Source: Phellopilus nigrolimitatus
Taxonomy: Eukaryota > Basidiomycota > Agaricomycetes > Hymenochaetales > Hymenochaetaceae
Length of the DNA stretch: 64,000 nt
Assembly: GCA_021029095.1 (NCBI GenBank)
Contig: JAJOHG010000006.1
Location: 496,001-560,000 of the forward strand
Direction of reading: 5' to 3'
Shown here: positions 34,997 to 47,823 of the stretch, piece by piece
Position numbering within the stretch: position 1 is the first letter of the stretch
Layout: every line of letters starts with the position of its first letter
Position numbers and translations under genes: made by a program
The notes under the pieces: generated by a model
Seen by the model: only the letters and a program-made list of their open reading frames with translations
What the model was told of the DNA's origin: nothing
Databases searched by the model: none

Positions 34997-36571
34997 ATGG
35001 ATGGAACAAGGTCAGAAAATGACCTTCTGGTTTTGCCGGCGTATAACTCGTTGACATGCTGCAGTAGCCCCTTCAAATCCTTATTCGACTCTGCAGCGAT
35101 TAATGAGGCGCTGAGACGTGAGCAGAGGAAGAATCTCTTACGGTATTTGACCTGAAGACTCGGCGAGAACAGAAAATAAGGCGGTTGTTTGCGCAATTAG
35201 CGCAAGCTACATTTCGACATTTGCTGGTTATCCCGTGCGTTCTGTCTAGCTGTTCGCGGCTTACCCTAATCGACAAAAATTCATGTAGCTTGACTCGCTG
35301 AAATCACGTCTGCAAACGTCGCGAAACGCGGTTACTATCCCCCGTCTAGCAGCCCGTGTATTTCAAGAGGAAGGAATAAAGGGATTTTATCGAGGGCTGT
35401 GGATACCTCTCTTCACGATATCATTCGTCCGTGCGTTTATTGTAATCCTTGCATTCTGACATATTCGTTCTCATTAGAATTGATACAGGTGCGGCGTCAT
35501 TCACAATCTACAACAGCACGAAGGACACTCTCAGGAATCACAATTTTCTAACGCGCAACCAGCTCGTGGATGTAGCATGCATTGGTGGTCTAGGGGGTGC
35601 GACAGCTGGCGCCTTGATCTCGTTCGGCAGTGCACGTGAGTTCTGCTTTTTGAAGGTACCCATCTTAGTCCTGACAGCATGCCAGCTTTTGAACTGGTCA
35701 AGGTATACCTTCCAATAACTCGAGCATTTGAGAGCAGTGAAGACCAACGAAATTTCAGGTTCGGCGTCAGCTTGAATATTCTATCGCTGAGAGTCAAGGC
35801 GTTCGGATTGGCAAGCCGCCAGGTACCGTCCAGGCCGTGAAGGACATAGTGCGGACAAATGGTTACAGAGGTCTCTACAATGGCTTCCCGCTCCATTTTT
35901 GTATGTTATATTCATATGCCCCGCTTCTTGTATGGCTAATTGGCATGTACATAGTGAGAGATACATCAGGAACGGCTTTGTATTTCCTCGAATACGACGG
36001 TATGCGCTATTTAATGGGTCGATTACCGTCCGGGGAGCAAGGTCCCACACCTTCATGGCTACCGATGCCTGCGTCCATTGTGCCTTTCTTTTGCGGGTCT
36101 TTCTCAGGTGTAACCTCTTGGGCATTAATATACCCGCTCGACGTGTAAGTCTACAATACTCGTGAACCCTGATAGGGTTGCTTACTCAAATGAATTCAAA
36201 GGGTAAAAACTAAAGTGCAGACAAGAGCCCTTGCCGGAGAGAGAAAGCGCGGTGTATGGGAGACATTTCACCGCCTCGTTAGAGGTACGCTCTTTGACAG
36301 TTCCTCCTCAGTTTATGATTGACCAGAAGCAGGTCCCAATCCTTCGGACCCAAGGTCTGTGCACGAGGGGATTACCAGAATCTATCGTGGCCTTGGGATC
36401 AGTGCGCTTCGGAGCATAACGACGCACGGCCTACTGTGGACTTTCTTTGATCTTGTAGCAAATTACATTGACCGCCTACCCCCGCCCGACGAGAGGCTGC
36501 ACTTGAGGATGGTGTTTTTGTCCCGATCGGTCTACTGTCCGAAACATTTTATTTTATTTCCTTCGATTTGA
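34997..36571 (+). CDS. mitochondrial carrier family (SLC25) transporter
   Basis: All three carrier signatures are present after splicing: GYPLDSLKSRLQTSR, GSAPFELVKVRRQLEYS and IYPLDVVKTKVQTRAL, each fitting Px[D/E]xx[K/R]. Supporting matches are EEGIKGFYRGLWIPLFTISF, NGYRGLYNGFPLHF, GTALYFLEYDGMRYLMGRLP and GLGISALRSITTHGLLWTFF. It would be a six-helix inner-membrane transporter. The sequence resembles fungal carriers loosely related to the carnitine/amino-acid group, but the substrate cannot be assigned. ATG 34997 is the first in-frame ATG; exon 1 ends in REQRKNLLR. The second exon is very short (ASYISTFAGYP), and a longer or different N-terminus is possible. Confidence 0.87.
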
Positions 36572-36814
36572 GCCAAGTCCTCCTGTCATATCTTAGACAC
36601 ATTAACATAACCTTCGAGCTCTTATGGTACCCGAGACTTACCGGCAACAATTTGTAGCATTATCATATCGTATACTTACGAACAAAACGTACCTTTTTTC
36701 TTTGTGAAGTTTCTACTTTTTTTCTCAGTTAAGATATTGGTGATTGCTTTCGGTAGGTTGCGACGCGTCTGTGGCCTTTTGTCAAGTCGCGTCGCATGTT
36801 GCCTCTACACCCTT
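36572..36814. other. short intergenic spacer
   Basis: 243 bases between the carrier stop and the OGG1 start, with T-rich segments and no gene. Confidence 0.45.
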
Positions 36815-38303
36815 ATGTCAAGCTCAATTCCTGTCGGGTTCAAGAGTCTGCATTTGTGTATTGGTCAGGTATGAGACTGGCTAGCCCTTCGACGCGTCAC
36901 GCGTTATACTTAGCTTTTTACCTCAGTTATCATTATCCGCCGTACTTAAGTGTGGTCAGTCGTTTCGATGGGCAGTAATACCTTTGGTGTCACCTGTCTC
37001 AAACGTCGTGTCAACCGACACAGAGGATGTTCCAACACACGAGTATCGTCTTTGTCTCAAAGATCGTGTCGTCTGCCTAAGACAAACTTCCAACACTCTG
37101 TTCTATCGCTCCTTTTTTGCGGCAACCACCGTCGATGATGTGGCTGGTGCGGGAACGGCTGTCTCGTCGTCTGCGTCCGCAGAAAGGAAGAACAAGGAAA
37201 CGCGGGCGTTCATCCAGGACTATTTTCAGCTAGACACAGACTTACTTGGACTGTACGACGCATGGAGTGTGAGTGATCCTGTCTTCAAAACCCTTAGAGA
37301 TCGGTTTTCCGGCATACGGATGCTGAGGCAGGATCCATGGGAATGCCTCATTTCGTATGTTTTATATTCTCGAGTTTTGGCTTGAACCTTGTACTGACAT
37401 TTACTGCGAATAGATTCATATGTTCATCGAATAACAACATATCCCGAATCTCGAAAATGGTGCAAAACCTGTGCACGCATTTCTCTCCTCCACTAGCTAC
37501 ACTGGACGACCCTCTTATCCAGGACGACTGTGAAACAGGATCGTGCACATACCATCCATTCCCTCCTCCATCTGTGCTTGCTGCTTCCTCTGTGTCAGCT
37601 AAACTGCGCGGTCTAGGCTTTGGCTACCGAGCGGATTTCATACAGAAGACAGCAGCCATGCTCATCGATGAGCACGGCTCTGACGCGGCAGTCTTCCAGT
37701 TTCTCGCGGAGCTGAGAAATACGAACACAGAGAGCGCCCGTGCCGAACTTTTGAAACTCATGGGCGTGGGTCGCAAAGTCGCTGATTGTGTCTTACTGAT
37801 GAGTCTAGACAAAGTGCGCCTTTCTTGACTATTCGCAATCTACGGCGAGTCTGACTCTGAAGTTCGATTTTATAAAGCCAGAGGTAGTTCCAGTTGACAC
37901 GCACGTCCACCAGATTGCTGTTAAATATTACGGCATGAGAGGTGCGGGTGGCGGTAAAATGCCGATGACTCCAAAGCTGTATAATGAAGTCAATGCCAGA
38001 CTGGTCAATATCTGGGGAGATTATGCGGGGTGGGCGCATTCGGTAATGTCTTTCCTTCATTCTATGAATGTCTTTTAGCACGATCACTTACTATAAACTT
38101 TGATACTGCAGATCCTATTCACCGCCGACCTCAAATCGTTCTCCACTTACGGCCTTCCGACCCCTTCACCTTCTGTTTCCCCTCAGAAGTCATCCATAAC
38201 ATCGAGACCGACAATAGCGTCCTCTGATGCCCATTTTCTGATCAAAAGGAAGAAGACAACTCAAAATTCCGAGGATATTTCTTCGAGACAAATGCAGCCG
38301 TGA
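36815..38303 (+). CDS. OGG1: 8-oxoguanine DNA glycosylase/lyase OGG1
   Basis: OGG1 excises 8-oxoguanine opposite cytosine. Exon 1 codes for MSSSIPVGFKSLHLCIGQ and joins LSLSAVLKCGQSFRW, the oxoG-recognition segment. Then come YRLCLKDRVVCLRQ, DPWECLISFICSSNNNISRI, LRGLGFGYRADFIQKTAAML and the helix-hairpin-helix LMGVGRKVADCVLLMSLDK. The catalytic segment PEVVPVDTHVHQIAVKYYG follows; the catalytic Lys (in GVGRK..) and Asp (in PVDTH) are where the family has them. After the glycosylase domain (GWAHSILFTADL) a Ser/Thr/Lys-rich tail of about 60 residues contains KRKK, a possible nuclear signal. All introns are in phase. Confidence 0.95.
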
Positions 38304-39108
38304 TCAAAACAGAAGAGTTGTCGCTAGAGGGTGGTCTGGCAGAAAGAGTCAAGAAAAGGAGGCGTCTTACAGTCTCAAAGTTGAAAGAAGCTCATACAGA
38401 GTGGTGAATGCCAAGTATTTTCAAACTAAAAGTACGCCCTGTCGATGAAAACCTGCTCTATTGATTGATGCGTCTCGTTGCTCGTCTCGACTCGGACTAT
38501 CGGAGATTTAACTCATACATTATCTTTTTTCAAGTCCGCCTAAATCCTAACAATCGGAACAGAGACCAGCAATGACAATATCAGTTGATGATGGCGAAGT
38601 CGAACATCTAGCTTCTGACATTCGAGTCTTTCCTCAATAGCCAAGTTGGAGCTCTTCCCTCCTCTCTAATGGGCATATTTTCTTTAGACACGAACATGTT
38701 TTTAACTTCACAATGCCACCGAAGTCAAGAATAAATGTACCGCATGTCTTCTCGGCCTAAAGTACGCTATTAAGAATGTTTGTTTGTAAGTAACATCGAA
38801 GACAGCATGAATTTGGTGGACTTACCTACGAATCATCTTCCCAATCAAGTTTTTCTTTCGGTACAATCTTCTTTATCTCGTCCCTCTAAAGGCCTTTGAG
38901 GTTACAGCTCTTTGAATTAAGCAAATCTATTACATTCCTCCCTATACCTACTTTTGTATATGAGTGAAAAGAAAAAACGCCCGTTCAAGGAGTGTGAGCA
39001 TTTGCGCGCGACGCGCGTGAAGAGCTTCTAACCACTACCGCAACCTGACTGCGAGTGGTCATACAGGTTGACGGCGCCGATATCCACTGACAGTCTCGTT
39101 TGTTTTAA
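38304..39108. other. intergenic region between OGG1 and NMT1
   Basis: About 800 bases. I looked for coding exons and RNA genes and saw none that hold up. The last 100 bases are the NMT1 upstream region. Confidence 0.45.
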
Positions 39109-41205
39109 ATGGCCTCTGAGAAAGCCAAATCTGACGAACCTATCGACTCGCCTCAGGCTGAAGAAGAGGACCATGACTCCGACACTGATGTCGATGAGCC
39201 TGAGCACGATCAGGCTGCTGGCGGTATAGACACTCCAGGCGCCGGCTCCTCGTCGCAGCAGAAGAAAAAGAAGAAGAAAAAATCTAAGGCGGCGAAGTTG
39301 CTGAAGGCGTTGAAACCCGGTCAGGAACAGATCCCGCAGACTTTAGTGGATCAGGTCCTGGAGCGCGTACGCGAGGAGCATGGTGAGGGTGTGCCTGGGA
39401 CGGACGAAGAGCACGTCCGGAAGGCACTCGAACAGCTGAAGGTCATGGATGTGATCAAGGGGAAGGCAGGCATCGCAGGGAGGGGAAAGAAGGATCTCGG
39501 TGCTCACAAGGTGTGCATAGAGTCCAGTTTCTAAAATTGCGTGTTTGAACCGTATGTGCAGTTCTGGGCAACGCAACCAGTGCCTCAACTTGGTTAGTGA
39601 GTTAGACTTTCGGAGGTATCTTTTTCTGAAATTGTTACCCTTAGGTGAAGGTCCTCCGGCTGAGGATGGGTATATCGAACCTTCTCTTCCACGAGAACAG
39701 GTCCGTCAAGATCCATACCCTCTCCCCAAGGACTTTGAATGGTCTTCCATCGACCTTGATGATCCGAACCAGGTGCGCGTCAGTCAAATACAACGCACGT
39801 TGATTTCATTCAACTCGCAGTAGACCAAGGAAGTTTACGACCTTCTGTGTCTAAACTATGTAGAGGACGATAACGCATCCTTCCGTTTTCAATATACTGC
39901 TGAATTTCTTGAATGGTACGAATTAGACCTCTTTCTACGGGACATTCTAACTTCTTGTACGATATAAAGGGCTCTCAAACCACCTGGTTTTCATAAAGAC
40001 TGGCATGTTGGTGTACGCGTTAAGTCTAATAAAAAACTGGTCGCGTTCATATCAGGGGTTCCTATCGCACTCCGCGTCCGAGGAAAGTCAGTACGCGCTC
40101 ATTACGTATGATCTATAATTCTAATTTACTACGCGCAGTGTTTTTCACGCGAGCGAGATCAACTACCTCTGCGTCCATAAGAAGTTGAGATCGAAACGTC
40201 TCGCGCCGGTTCTGATTAAGGAAGTCACCCGGCAGTGCCATCTCAAGGGTATCTTCCAGGCGATATACACAGCGGGGGTTGTTGTCCCCACCCCGATTTC
40301 GACATGCAGGTGCGCATGTGTTCATCCCACAATCCCTCCGACGCATGACAAGTCTCGTCCAAACAGATACTATCACCGCATCATCAACGTTCAGAAGCTC
40401 GTCGACATCCAATTCACGTATGTGCCGCGCAACATGACGCTCGCACGCATGACACGCTTGAATAAGTTGCCCACTGTGCCTCGCCTCGCGAGCGCGGGGT
40501 TACGTGAAATGACAGAGAAGGACGTGCCTCAGGTCGCGGAGCTCTACACGCGCTACATGGAGCGCTTCACGATGTCGCCGATTATGACGCTCGATGAGCT
40601 GCGCCACCAATTCCTGAGCGGTCTCGGTGTCGGGCCTTCTCCAAAGGATTGGCAGGGAAGGAGGGAAAGGCAGGTCGTTTGGTCCTATGTGGTCGAGGTG
40701 GGTTATTTTTTATTCATGGGACTGGTGCATTATTTACCTGCTCCCAATATTTAGAACCCACAAACGCACAAAATAACGGACTTCTTCACTTTCTACTCTC
40801 TGCCTTCGACAATCATGCGTAGCCCCAAATACGACCTTCTTGAAGCCGCATATCTTTTCTATTATGCGACTGATGTTGCCTTGCAGGAAGATACAGAGGA
40901 TGGCCGGGTCAAGAAACGGCTGCAGGAAATCATTGGCGATGCGCTGATCATCGCGAGTTCAGCTAAATTCGACGTCTTCAATGCACTAACGTTAATGGAT
41001 AATTGCGGTATTTTGGAAGATCTGAGGGTGTGTTGTCTATTGTCAGAGACGCAATCACTCGTGATGCTGACTTTTGCAATAGTTCGGCTCAGGAGATGGG
41101 CTTCTGAATTATTACCTGTACAACTGGAGGACGGCCCCTTTAGCTGGTGTAAACGGGCTGGGAGGTACAAGTGCAGGGAAGGGCGTAGGCGTTGTAATGT
41201 TGTAG
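39109..41205 (+). CDS. NMT1: glycylpeptide N-myristoyltransferase
   Basis: The enzyme transfers myristate from myristoyl-CoA to N-terminal glycine of proteins such as ARF GTPases. The N-terminus is acidic with a polylysine tract ([16 protein letters not shown]), the usual ribosome-targeting segment. The catalytic fold shows [120 protein letters not shown] and [20 protein letters not shown]. It ends in hydrophobic KGVGVVML, as required because the C-terminal carboxylate is the catalytic base. All splice junctions keep phase. The stop lies 47 bases from that of the convergent uL3m gene. Confidence 0.96.
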
Positions 41206-41252
41206 ACATGTCAATATTAGGGGCAATAGCTTGGTTAAATACGGTGTATACT

Positions 41253-42388
41253 CTACTCTCTAGGTGCATACGGGCTTAAAATGCGCTTGCTCGGAGTAGC
41301 GATGATGGGCGGGAAATCAGAGGCCATCTCCTTCGTGCCCGCAGGGAACGGTAGGTCTGCGACGCCCTTCGGGAGGACCTTGTCGTCAAGACCCTTCCCG
41401 TAGTTCGCCGTAGCCAGCTCAAGCATGTTTTTCTTTGCGTCGCGCACCATGACGTGCGCATCGTCGATGCCCGGCACACAACCCTTCACGAAGACGAGAT
41501 CGAGTGCGGTGTCGATGCGCACGACCTCGAGGTTCTGCGTCGTGATACGTTTGCCGCCGAGGCGCCCGGCCATTTTCTTCCCGGGCCAGACACGTCCAGG
41601 ATCCTGAGTTCATGAGATATCAGCACCCCAGAGGACTCGGCATTGAATAACAGACGGCGAACCTGATGCCCGCCGGTTGCTCCAGCCTTACGATGTGACA
41701 CAGACACACCGTGGCTGGCTCGCAGACCCCGGAAATTCCATCGCTTCATTGTACCCTGGAAGCCCTTTCCAATGCTATACACAAACACAGATGTTAAGAG
41801 TGCTGAGCTATTAGCGACAGACACATGGACGTACGAGTTGGCCACCACATCGACATACTGCCCCGGAACGAAATGTAATGCAGACAGCGTCGTCCCGACA
41901 GGAACATGAGCATTGGGGGTGACAGGAAATTCCTTCACGATATATTTTGACGGAACGTTTGCTGAGCGGAAGTGACCCCGCATGGCGTGTGTCGTCGTCC
42001 GGTCTGGCCTGTCTGACGCTGCAACTTGCACAGCATGGTACTCCGTGTTGTCCTGCCGTACAGTCTTGATATTCGCCGTGACCTGGCAGTTCTCCAGCTG
42101 AAGGTCGAAGAGCTCTTAGCACCGTTCCTCGTAGCCGCTGTAGTTTTGTAACAAACATACTTGAAGAACTGTCACTGGATAGCGGGCGCCGTGCTGGTCC
42201 CACATCGCCGTCATCCCTCTCTTCCGCGCAATGAGCCCTGTCCGCACCGAATGTGGTGTCCATTTGCTCGAGGACGGCTCTGCGCCGGCCTGCGCAGCGA
42301 CCGCCTGGATGACACAGGATGCGTGAAGCGACCGCCTCGCACACGAGGGCTTAGTCGATAGTTTCAACACATTAAAAAGCGCCAGCAT
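41253..42388 (-). CDS. mitochondrial large-subunit ribosomal protein uL3m
   Basis: The N-terminus [20 protein letters not shown] is basic and Ser-rich, fitting a mitochondrial presequence. The mature part has [100 protein letters not shown] and [15 protein letters not shown], all characteristic of bacterial-type L3, a core protein near the peptidyl-transferase centre. Exons join in phase without frameshift. Confidence 0.94.
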
Positions 42389-42943
42389 CGTTAAGAACGA
42401 CGTCGAGCAACGCTCGTGTCGAGAATGGAGGGGCTAAGTCGCGCCCACTGTAAAAACGTGGGAATCATATCTTTCGTAAGTGAAACTCTAATTTTGACGG
42501 TGACTACTTGCATACATCCACTATGTCTACTTGGTTATCTCATTATATATTTCTTCGAAAACACAGAACAATCACTCCCTACTTGAACGTCTTATATTTC
42601 CATCATAGTACAAACCCTTAGATGGAAAGTCATTGTCATAATGAATCGTTACGCATACCTAGACAAAGAAATTGTGGCAGCAATGTGTAAATAATCTCCG
42701 TAGTATAGTAATAGTATATAGCAGGTGTTCGAGAATGTTAGAAGACGTTGATACAAAACTATACGGGCATATAGCTACAAATGTGAATGATAGAATATGT
42801 GTAAAGAGGGAACGAGTGAAAAAGGGAAGGAACTGTCCAGCGTGCGAGAGACATGAGAACGAGCATAATGATAGACACAGGAAAGGCCGAATACTCACGA
42901 ATGACAAGGGCAGGATACGTCATGAGCAGCTTCATGAGCGCAT
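42389..42943. other. intergenic region
   Basis: Between the uL3m start and the 3' end of the next minus-strand gene. No gene or repeat was recognised. Confidence 0.45.
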
Positions 42944-45092
42944 TCAAATCTTCCACGGAGCCTTGTCCACGCCGGAGAGTGAGTCCTGCTTCTGAAGAGA
43001 CTTGACCCTCGGCCTTAGTCTAGCGTCGACCTTTGCGACCGTATCCCGGACGGCCGCACCTATGCGAGTGGACTCTGGGGTGGCGCTTGACCCGCCAGCA
43101 CCGGCTGCAGAGCCGCGCGGAGCCTTGTATTTTGCCGGCTGAACGTTCCCCTTTTCAGAAACGTTGGTCTCCGCCTGCCCATTCATGCCATCGATTTGAA
43201 TGCGTTTGCTCGCCGACGAAGGCGTGCTAGAGCGAAGGCTCGTAGATGGCGTAGTACTTCGCACGGGAGCATGCGACGAAGCCTCACAACTCGTCGTCTT
43301 CGTTGGTCGGTCAGAATTTTCCGTCTGAGGCTCTGGAGTAGCTTGACGCTCGGGGATCTTCGTTAAGGACTCCAAAGCTTGCTCTTGTGCGAGCTCAGTG
43401 ACAATGACGTCAGAGGTTTCATTTATTGGTTGAGGCCACGAGATGCCGCAGGGTGTCTGGCTCGTAAGATGACCAATATCGTCCGAGGCGACGTGGTGCA
43501 TGCTACCGATGGAAGCGCTGCAGGCAGTTTCTAGAGTCTCGTTGGTGTTCTCTTCCTGTTGACGGGATGGCAGGGGCTGAGAAGCTGCACGGAAAGGCAA
43601 GGGGAACATGTCATCGTCAAACGCCTTTTCGCCTCTAGCTCTCCAGTTCGAGTCGCGATCAGCAGACGAAGCGAAAACACACGGTCTCGATGAATACTGC
43701 ACGACTGATGGGAAAGAAGGATTTATATCATAGTCTTGACCTTTCTCCGGGCGAAGACCCTCAAGGAATTGATGGATAAAATCGTTCTTCGACGCATGCT
43801 TCCCGGTCACGAAGAGAGAACGGCCGAACTTCCGTTGGTTCAAACCCGCCGATGAAAAAAGCGCAATATCAGGAACAGGAACAGAATCTGACCGTGATGC
43901 TTGCAGTTTCGACGCTCCATTCAGACTGGAGCGTTTATGCGGCGGCACATATACCTCGCCCTCACTTGTCTTCGGAAGTTCCCTTGTTTCAGGCGGCTCT
44001 GTGGAGGCATCCAGCTTGACATGCGAAGGAGAAGGGTTAGGTTCGTCATCCAAAAGAGTGGCATCAAGGTCAACTTGAGGGGGAGGGTTGTCCAAAATGG
44101 GCAGGATAGGGAAGTCAGGTACGCCGGGCGTTGCACGCGCGAACCGAGCTTTGAAGAATAACCATTTAAGCGCAGAGAAAACATGCAAGTGCTCTTCCAG
44201 GAGTGCGCCCAGTAGTAAGGTGAAGAGAAAAAGGTACCAGCCATGGATAGAAGAATTTGGGGATAGTATAGGGCGACGTCTCGGGCGTAGATGCTTTCGA
44301 ATGTAAGGAAAGAAGAGAGCGTGTCTTGTCGGAATGTTCTTCTTGCACAGGCAGAACAGTAGTCGTTTCCTCAGACAAGCGCTTCGAATTCTCTGCCAGT
44401 ACCAGCGCACGCGAGACAAATTCCTCCAGTCGTTCAAGCGAATCGGCAACTTGCTTTTCGATCGCTCGTACCGCCATTGTCACTTCGGATTCGATCGTTA
44501 CTGTAGTTGTAGTCGTTTCAGGCAGCCTCTCAAGAGTATGCGAAGTCGTTAAGTCGCGCGCTTAGTCACCCGCTCCCTCTTCGGAGAGGTCTTCCACAAC
44601 ACTGAACATATCTGCCAGCAAGACCGGCTCGCGAAGCGCGCAAATGCCACTAGAAAGAGTATCCTGGTGTTCATGGACAGTGTCAGACTTGATTTTGAGC
44701 ACAGGGACGGCAGCATCGACAGTGGCAGAAAGTGCGGCGGGGCCTGCTCGAGTCAATCCAGGACACTCGCAGGCTCGAGAATTCTGCACAGGCATCAGTT
44801 CCAGAGGAGGCACAGAGGTGATCTGAGTTAATAATGCGCTCTTGGAGGCCGTGAAGATGGTCCCAGTAGCTTGGGCAGTATCAGCGGCAGTGGCATTTTG
44901 GGATCGCGTGGCAGCCCGTTCCGGAGTAGGCGAGGAATCAGGTTCTTTCGAAGGAGCGTATCGTTTGAAAGATGAAAAGTATGTTCTGTTTGGGTTGATG
45001 ATTGCGGAAGAGTGGTGCACGAGGACTGTTGCGGTGATGAAATACGAGGCTAGAAGGGTCGCTTGAGCTAATAGTGCGACGGATAGAAGCAT
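42944..45092 (-). CDS. unknown protein with N-terminal hydrophobic segment, structure uncertain
   Basis: I do not recognise this family. The 5' exon (ATG at 45092) starts with a signal or anchor-like helix (MLLSVALLAQATLLASYFIT) and continues Ser/Ala/Thr-rich to EEGA. A 41-base GT-AG intron may join it to RLPETTTTTVTIESE, followed by a short helical stretch (EKQVADSLERLEEFVSRALV). The 3' exon reads GVPDFPILPILDNPPPQVDL, GEVYVPPHKRSSLNGASK and a long Ser/Thr/Pro-rich tail ending DKAPWKI. Between them, at about 44150-44245, the frame shifts by one. Either an 89-base intron is present with one base miscalled, or a frameshift joins a second hydrophobic stretch (WYLFLFTLLLGALL). Confidence 0.5.
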
Positions 45093-45612
45093 AATGTCGA
45101 CTTTCGAAAAGTAAAGTAAAGGTACTCGCTAATGGAGGTATCGCAAGAGGGCGAGAGGGAGGAGGAGGAGCTGTGATGGTGGGTGGTTGGAACGAAAGCT
45201 GCCACTGACCGGTGACAGCGAGGGAACGTCGATCATGTAGAGACGCACGTGATGCAGCGGACGCGTTCCTCTACGTTATCATTCGACTTTGTAGCTGTAA
45301 CGTTATGGATTTGTGTTAACGCCTTGTAACAAATACTCGAAAATGTGCAGTGTATTATCATTATACAATGCATGTAGAGCCACACGCGCAGAGCGGTGCA
45401 CCAAGACGTGCGACGTGACAAGCGCTCATCGTCAATCTCCCAGCTAAAAAGAAAGCATAAGTGCGAAAGATTATACACGACTAGATGATTTCGTATTTCC
45501 ACAAACATAGATTATATAACGACGGAAGTAGCATATCTTGCCATTTAAAATGCCTGCATGCGGTTTACATTCAAGGACTTCAAGTACTCTCGATACTTGC
45601 GTTCACGTTCTC
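45093..45612. other. intergenic region
   Basis: It holds the upstream region of the unknown gene (ending 45092) and the 3' flank of the PAP2 phosphatase gene. No gene was seen. Confidence 0.45.
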
Positions 45613-47640
45613 TTACAAAACTGAATCCTTACTTGGGCGTCCATCCATCTCGACATCATCCGACTCGTCGCGTCGATGGGTATGCCCCCGTGCCGCGCCC
45701 GCACCCTCCCCAGCGCGCTGCAGGTCCTCCGTGCTCAGCTCGTCCCGGTAGTGCGAGTACTGCGAGTACGCGTGCCCCGGCCCAAAGCCGACGCCGTGCA
45801 CGTGCGGCACTGCGGGGTGCGCTAGCTCCCCCTCGCCGTCTCCCCTGCTGCTTCCACTGCGCCCGGAGTTGCCCGTCCGCGCGGGCGGCCGCACGGTCGG
45901 CAGGATCGGCGCGCCCGCCTCCGACTCCGAAGGCCGGGGCGGGCGCCCCTCGAGCTCGTGTGGAACGCGCGGGGAATAGGGGCGGTGCGCCAAGGCAGAC
46001 GTCAGCGGGGGGAAGTACAGTCTATATGCGAAGAACGCCATGACGAAACCAAGGGCAGAGCCGACGAGGACGTCTTGCCAATGATCTGCAGGGCAGATAT
46101 ATCATAAATTGACGAAAGGAAGTATTGATTCAACTGATTAGAAAAGGGACCACAAAACCGGGAAGATGGGAACTCACGTCTATAATCCATTGTCCGCGAG
46201 ATTGCAACTAGTGCCGCGCCAGCGAGAGGCGTGAGGGATATCCATGCTCTGGTCTAAGCAGGTAATGACATGAGTACTATAAAGTAAAGCCTTTAACCGA
46301 GCGCCTCACAGCATGCCCTTTCTCATCAAACAGATGAAGCTTTCCAGCCAAATAAAATGCCAAAAAGCCTAATCCCGCGAATGACACTTCAGAAACCACA
46401 ATGATAAAAAGCGAAATGATAAGGAAAGATAGTCGTAACCGAAAACAATATGATAACGCACGACTGGAATGACCGCTAGGGAAGCTCCTCCACCCGTCGC
46501 GGAGTATATGCACATCCATTTGCGTGCAAATTGCACTGGTGACAAGGCCATATTCCGGGTTTGTAACCCCAGGATGGGGTTGACACCGTGATATTACATC
46601 TGAAATTTATACCACAAGAGTATCTAGTAAGCTGCTGAGCAGGTTGAATCCAAGTATTTATACCTGGTCGAGGGCGCCCGACAGTGATCTTTGTAAACTG
46701 CGTTATGACACCCGTCATTGAGAGGCTTAGAAGAACTAACGCAAGAATCAGCATACAAACTCTATGGGGATTCAAAAGGCAGAGAACATACGGCCTAACG
46801 TGCTGTTATGGAAGTCCCATAGTGACCGTACAGAGAGCAGATTGACTACAATCTGGAGTACGAACGGGGCGACGATGGCTATGAAATATAACGCTATCGG
46901 CTGTATGCGAACAGGAGCAAATGAATACACGTTAGTCCCGAGCGCCTCTGTATCTGTATGGAAGAGAATGCACCGGGACGCGTTCCTTCGTCGCAAACCT
47001 ATTCTGCTCCTTGAGCGAGTCGAAAATACAAATGAAGAGAATCACCGACACTCACGGAAATCGGAGCCTATTGACGCGCAGATGGTGACGCCGAATATAT
47101 GAAATGAGCAATAATAATCAGCGGCTGTGGATTATTGAACGCGTTTCGCACGCTTGCGGTGCAGCGGGCGTCCACTTACGTCGGGTCGTCAATGGAAAAC
47201 TCCCGCTTGAAGCCCGGGACCTTGTCCAGAGAAAAGAAAGCCGCACTAAGAGGGGGAAACGTGGAGGTGGAGAGCGTAGAGTTAGGCGTCCTCGCTAGGT
47301 CCTCCTCACAGAGGTGTAAGCTTACGCAAGGACTACAGAAACGATCCTAAGCGACAAAGTCGTAAATCAGATGAATTAAACGCAGAACGAGAAGCCCTGT
47401 GAATGCGACGCACCAATCAGGAAAATAGCTCGTCAGGAGCGCGATGCGTCGCCTGCGTGTCATGCCGGCGCGCGGGGTGAATCCCTCTTCGCTGCGAATC
47501 GTAAACCAGGCCATGAACGACGGTTCCGGGGAGTGCACTGGGCGGTACACGTAGGAGTTGTTCAGCCCCTCGTGGTCGTCGTTGAAAGAAGAAACCTCGT
47601 GGCTATGGTCGTCACGGTGGTCGTGGTAGGCGAAAGACAT
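45613..47640 (-). CDS. PAP2-family lipid phosphate phosphatase (DPP1/LPP type)
   Basis: Integral membrane phosphatase acting on phosphatidate, diacylglycerol pyrophosphate or related lipids. After splicing ten or more exons the three PAP2 motifs appear in order: KITVGRPRP (KxxxxxxRP), FPSGHSS (PSGH) and SRTMDYRHHWQD (SRxxxxxHxxxD), with the catalytic histidines present. Hydrophobic segments include PIALYFIAIVAPFVLQIVV, GLGFLAFYLAGKL and LVGSALGFVMAFFAYRLYF. The N-terminus (MSFAYHDHRDDHSHEVSS) is His/Asp-rich, and the C-terminal tail of about 130 residues is hydrophilic and Gly/Arg/Ser-rich. Several introns are recognised only through conserved protein flanks, for example the one with branch-like GGACTAACG between RVP and PIALYF. 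The substrate is not determinable. Confidence 0.88.
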
Positions 47641-47823
47641 ATGCAGTTGTCTTTAACACAGCTCGATGCTTTCGGACATGTGCGGTGTCAGTTTACGTTG
47701 TTTGCAATGACCGCGAATGTCGATCGCAGATCGCTGTCGGATCTATTTATTGCAGAATCTTATCGAGAGAAGTAGAAGTCAAGGAAATAGATAGTACATC
47801 GTATACATAGAGTACTTATTACT

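Noticed and set aside
34882..35196. Minus-strand 104-residue frame upstream of the RRN6-like gene
   Set aside because: It starts with TTG and overlaps the first exon of the carrier gene, whose spliced protein is a clear family match.
38575..38640. TGATGA...CTGA spacing resembling a C/D-box snoRNA
   Set aside because: The C box lacks the leading purine, and no C'/D' boxes or terminal stem were found.
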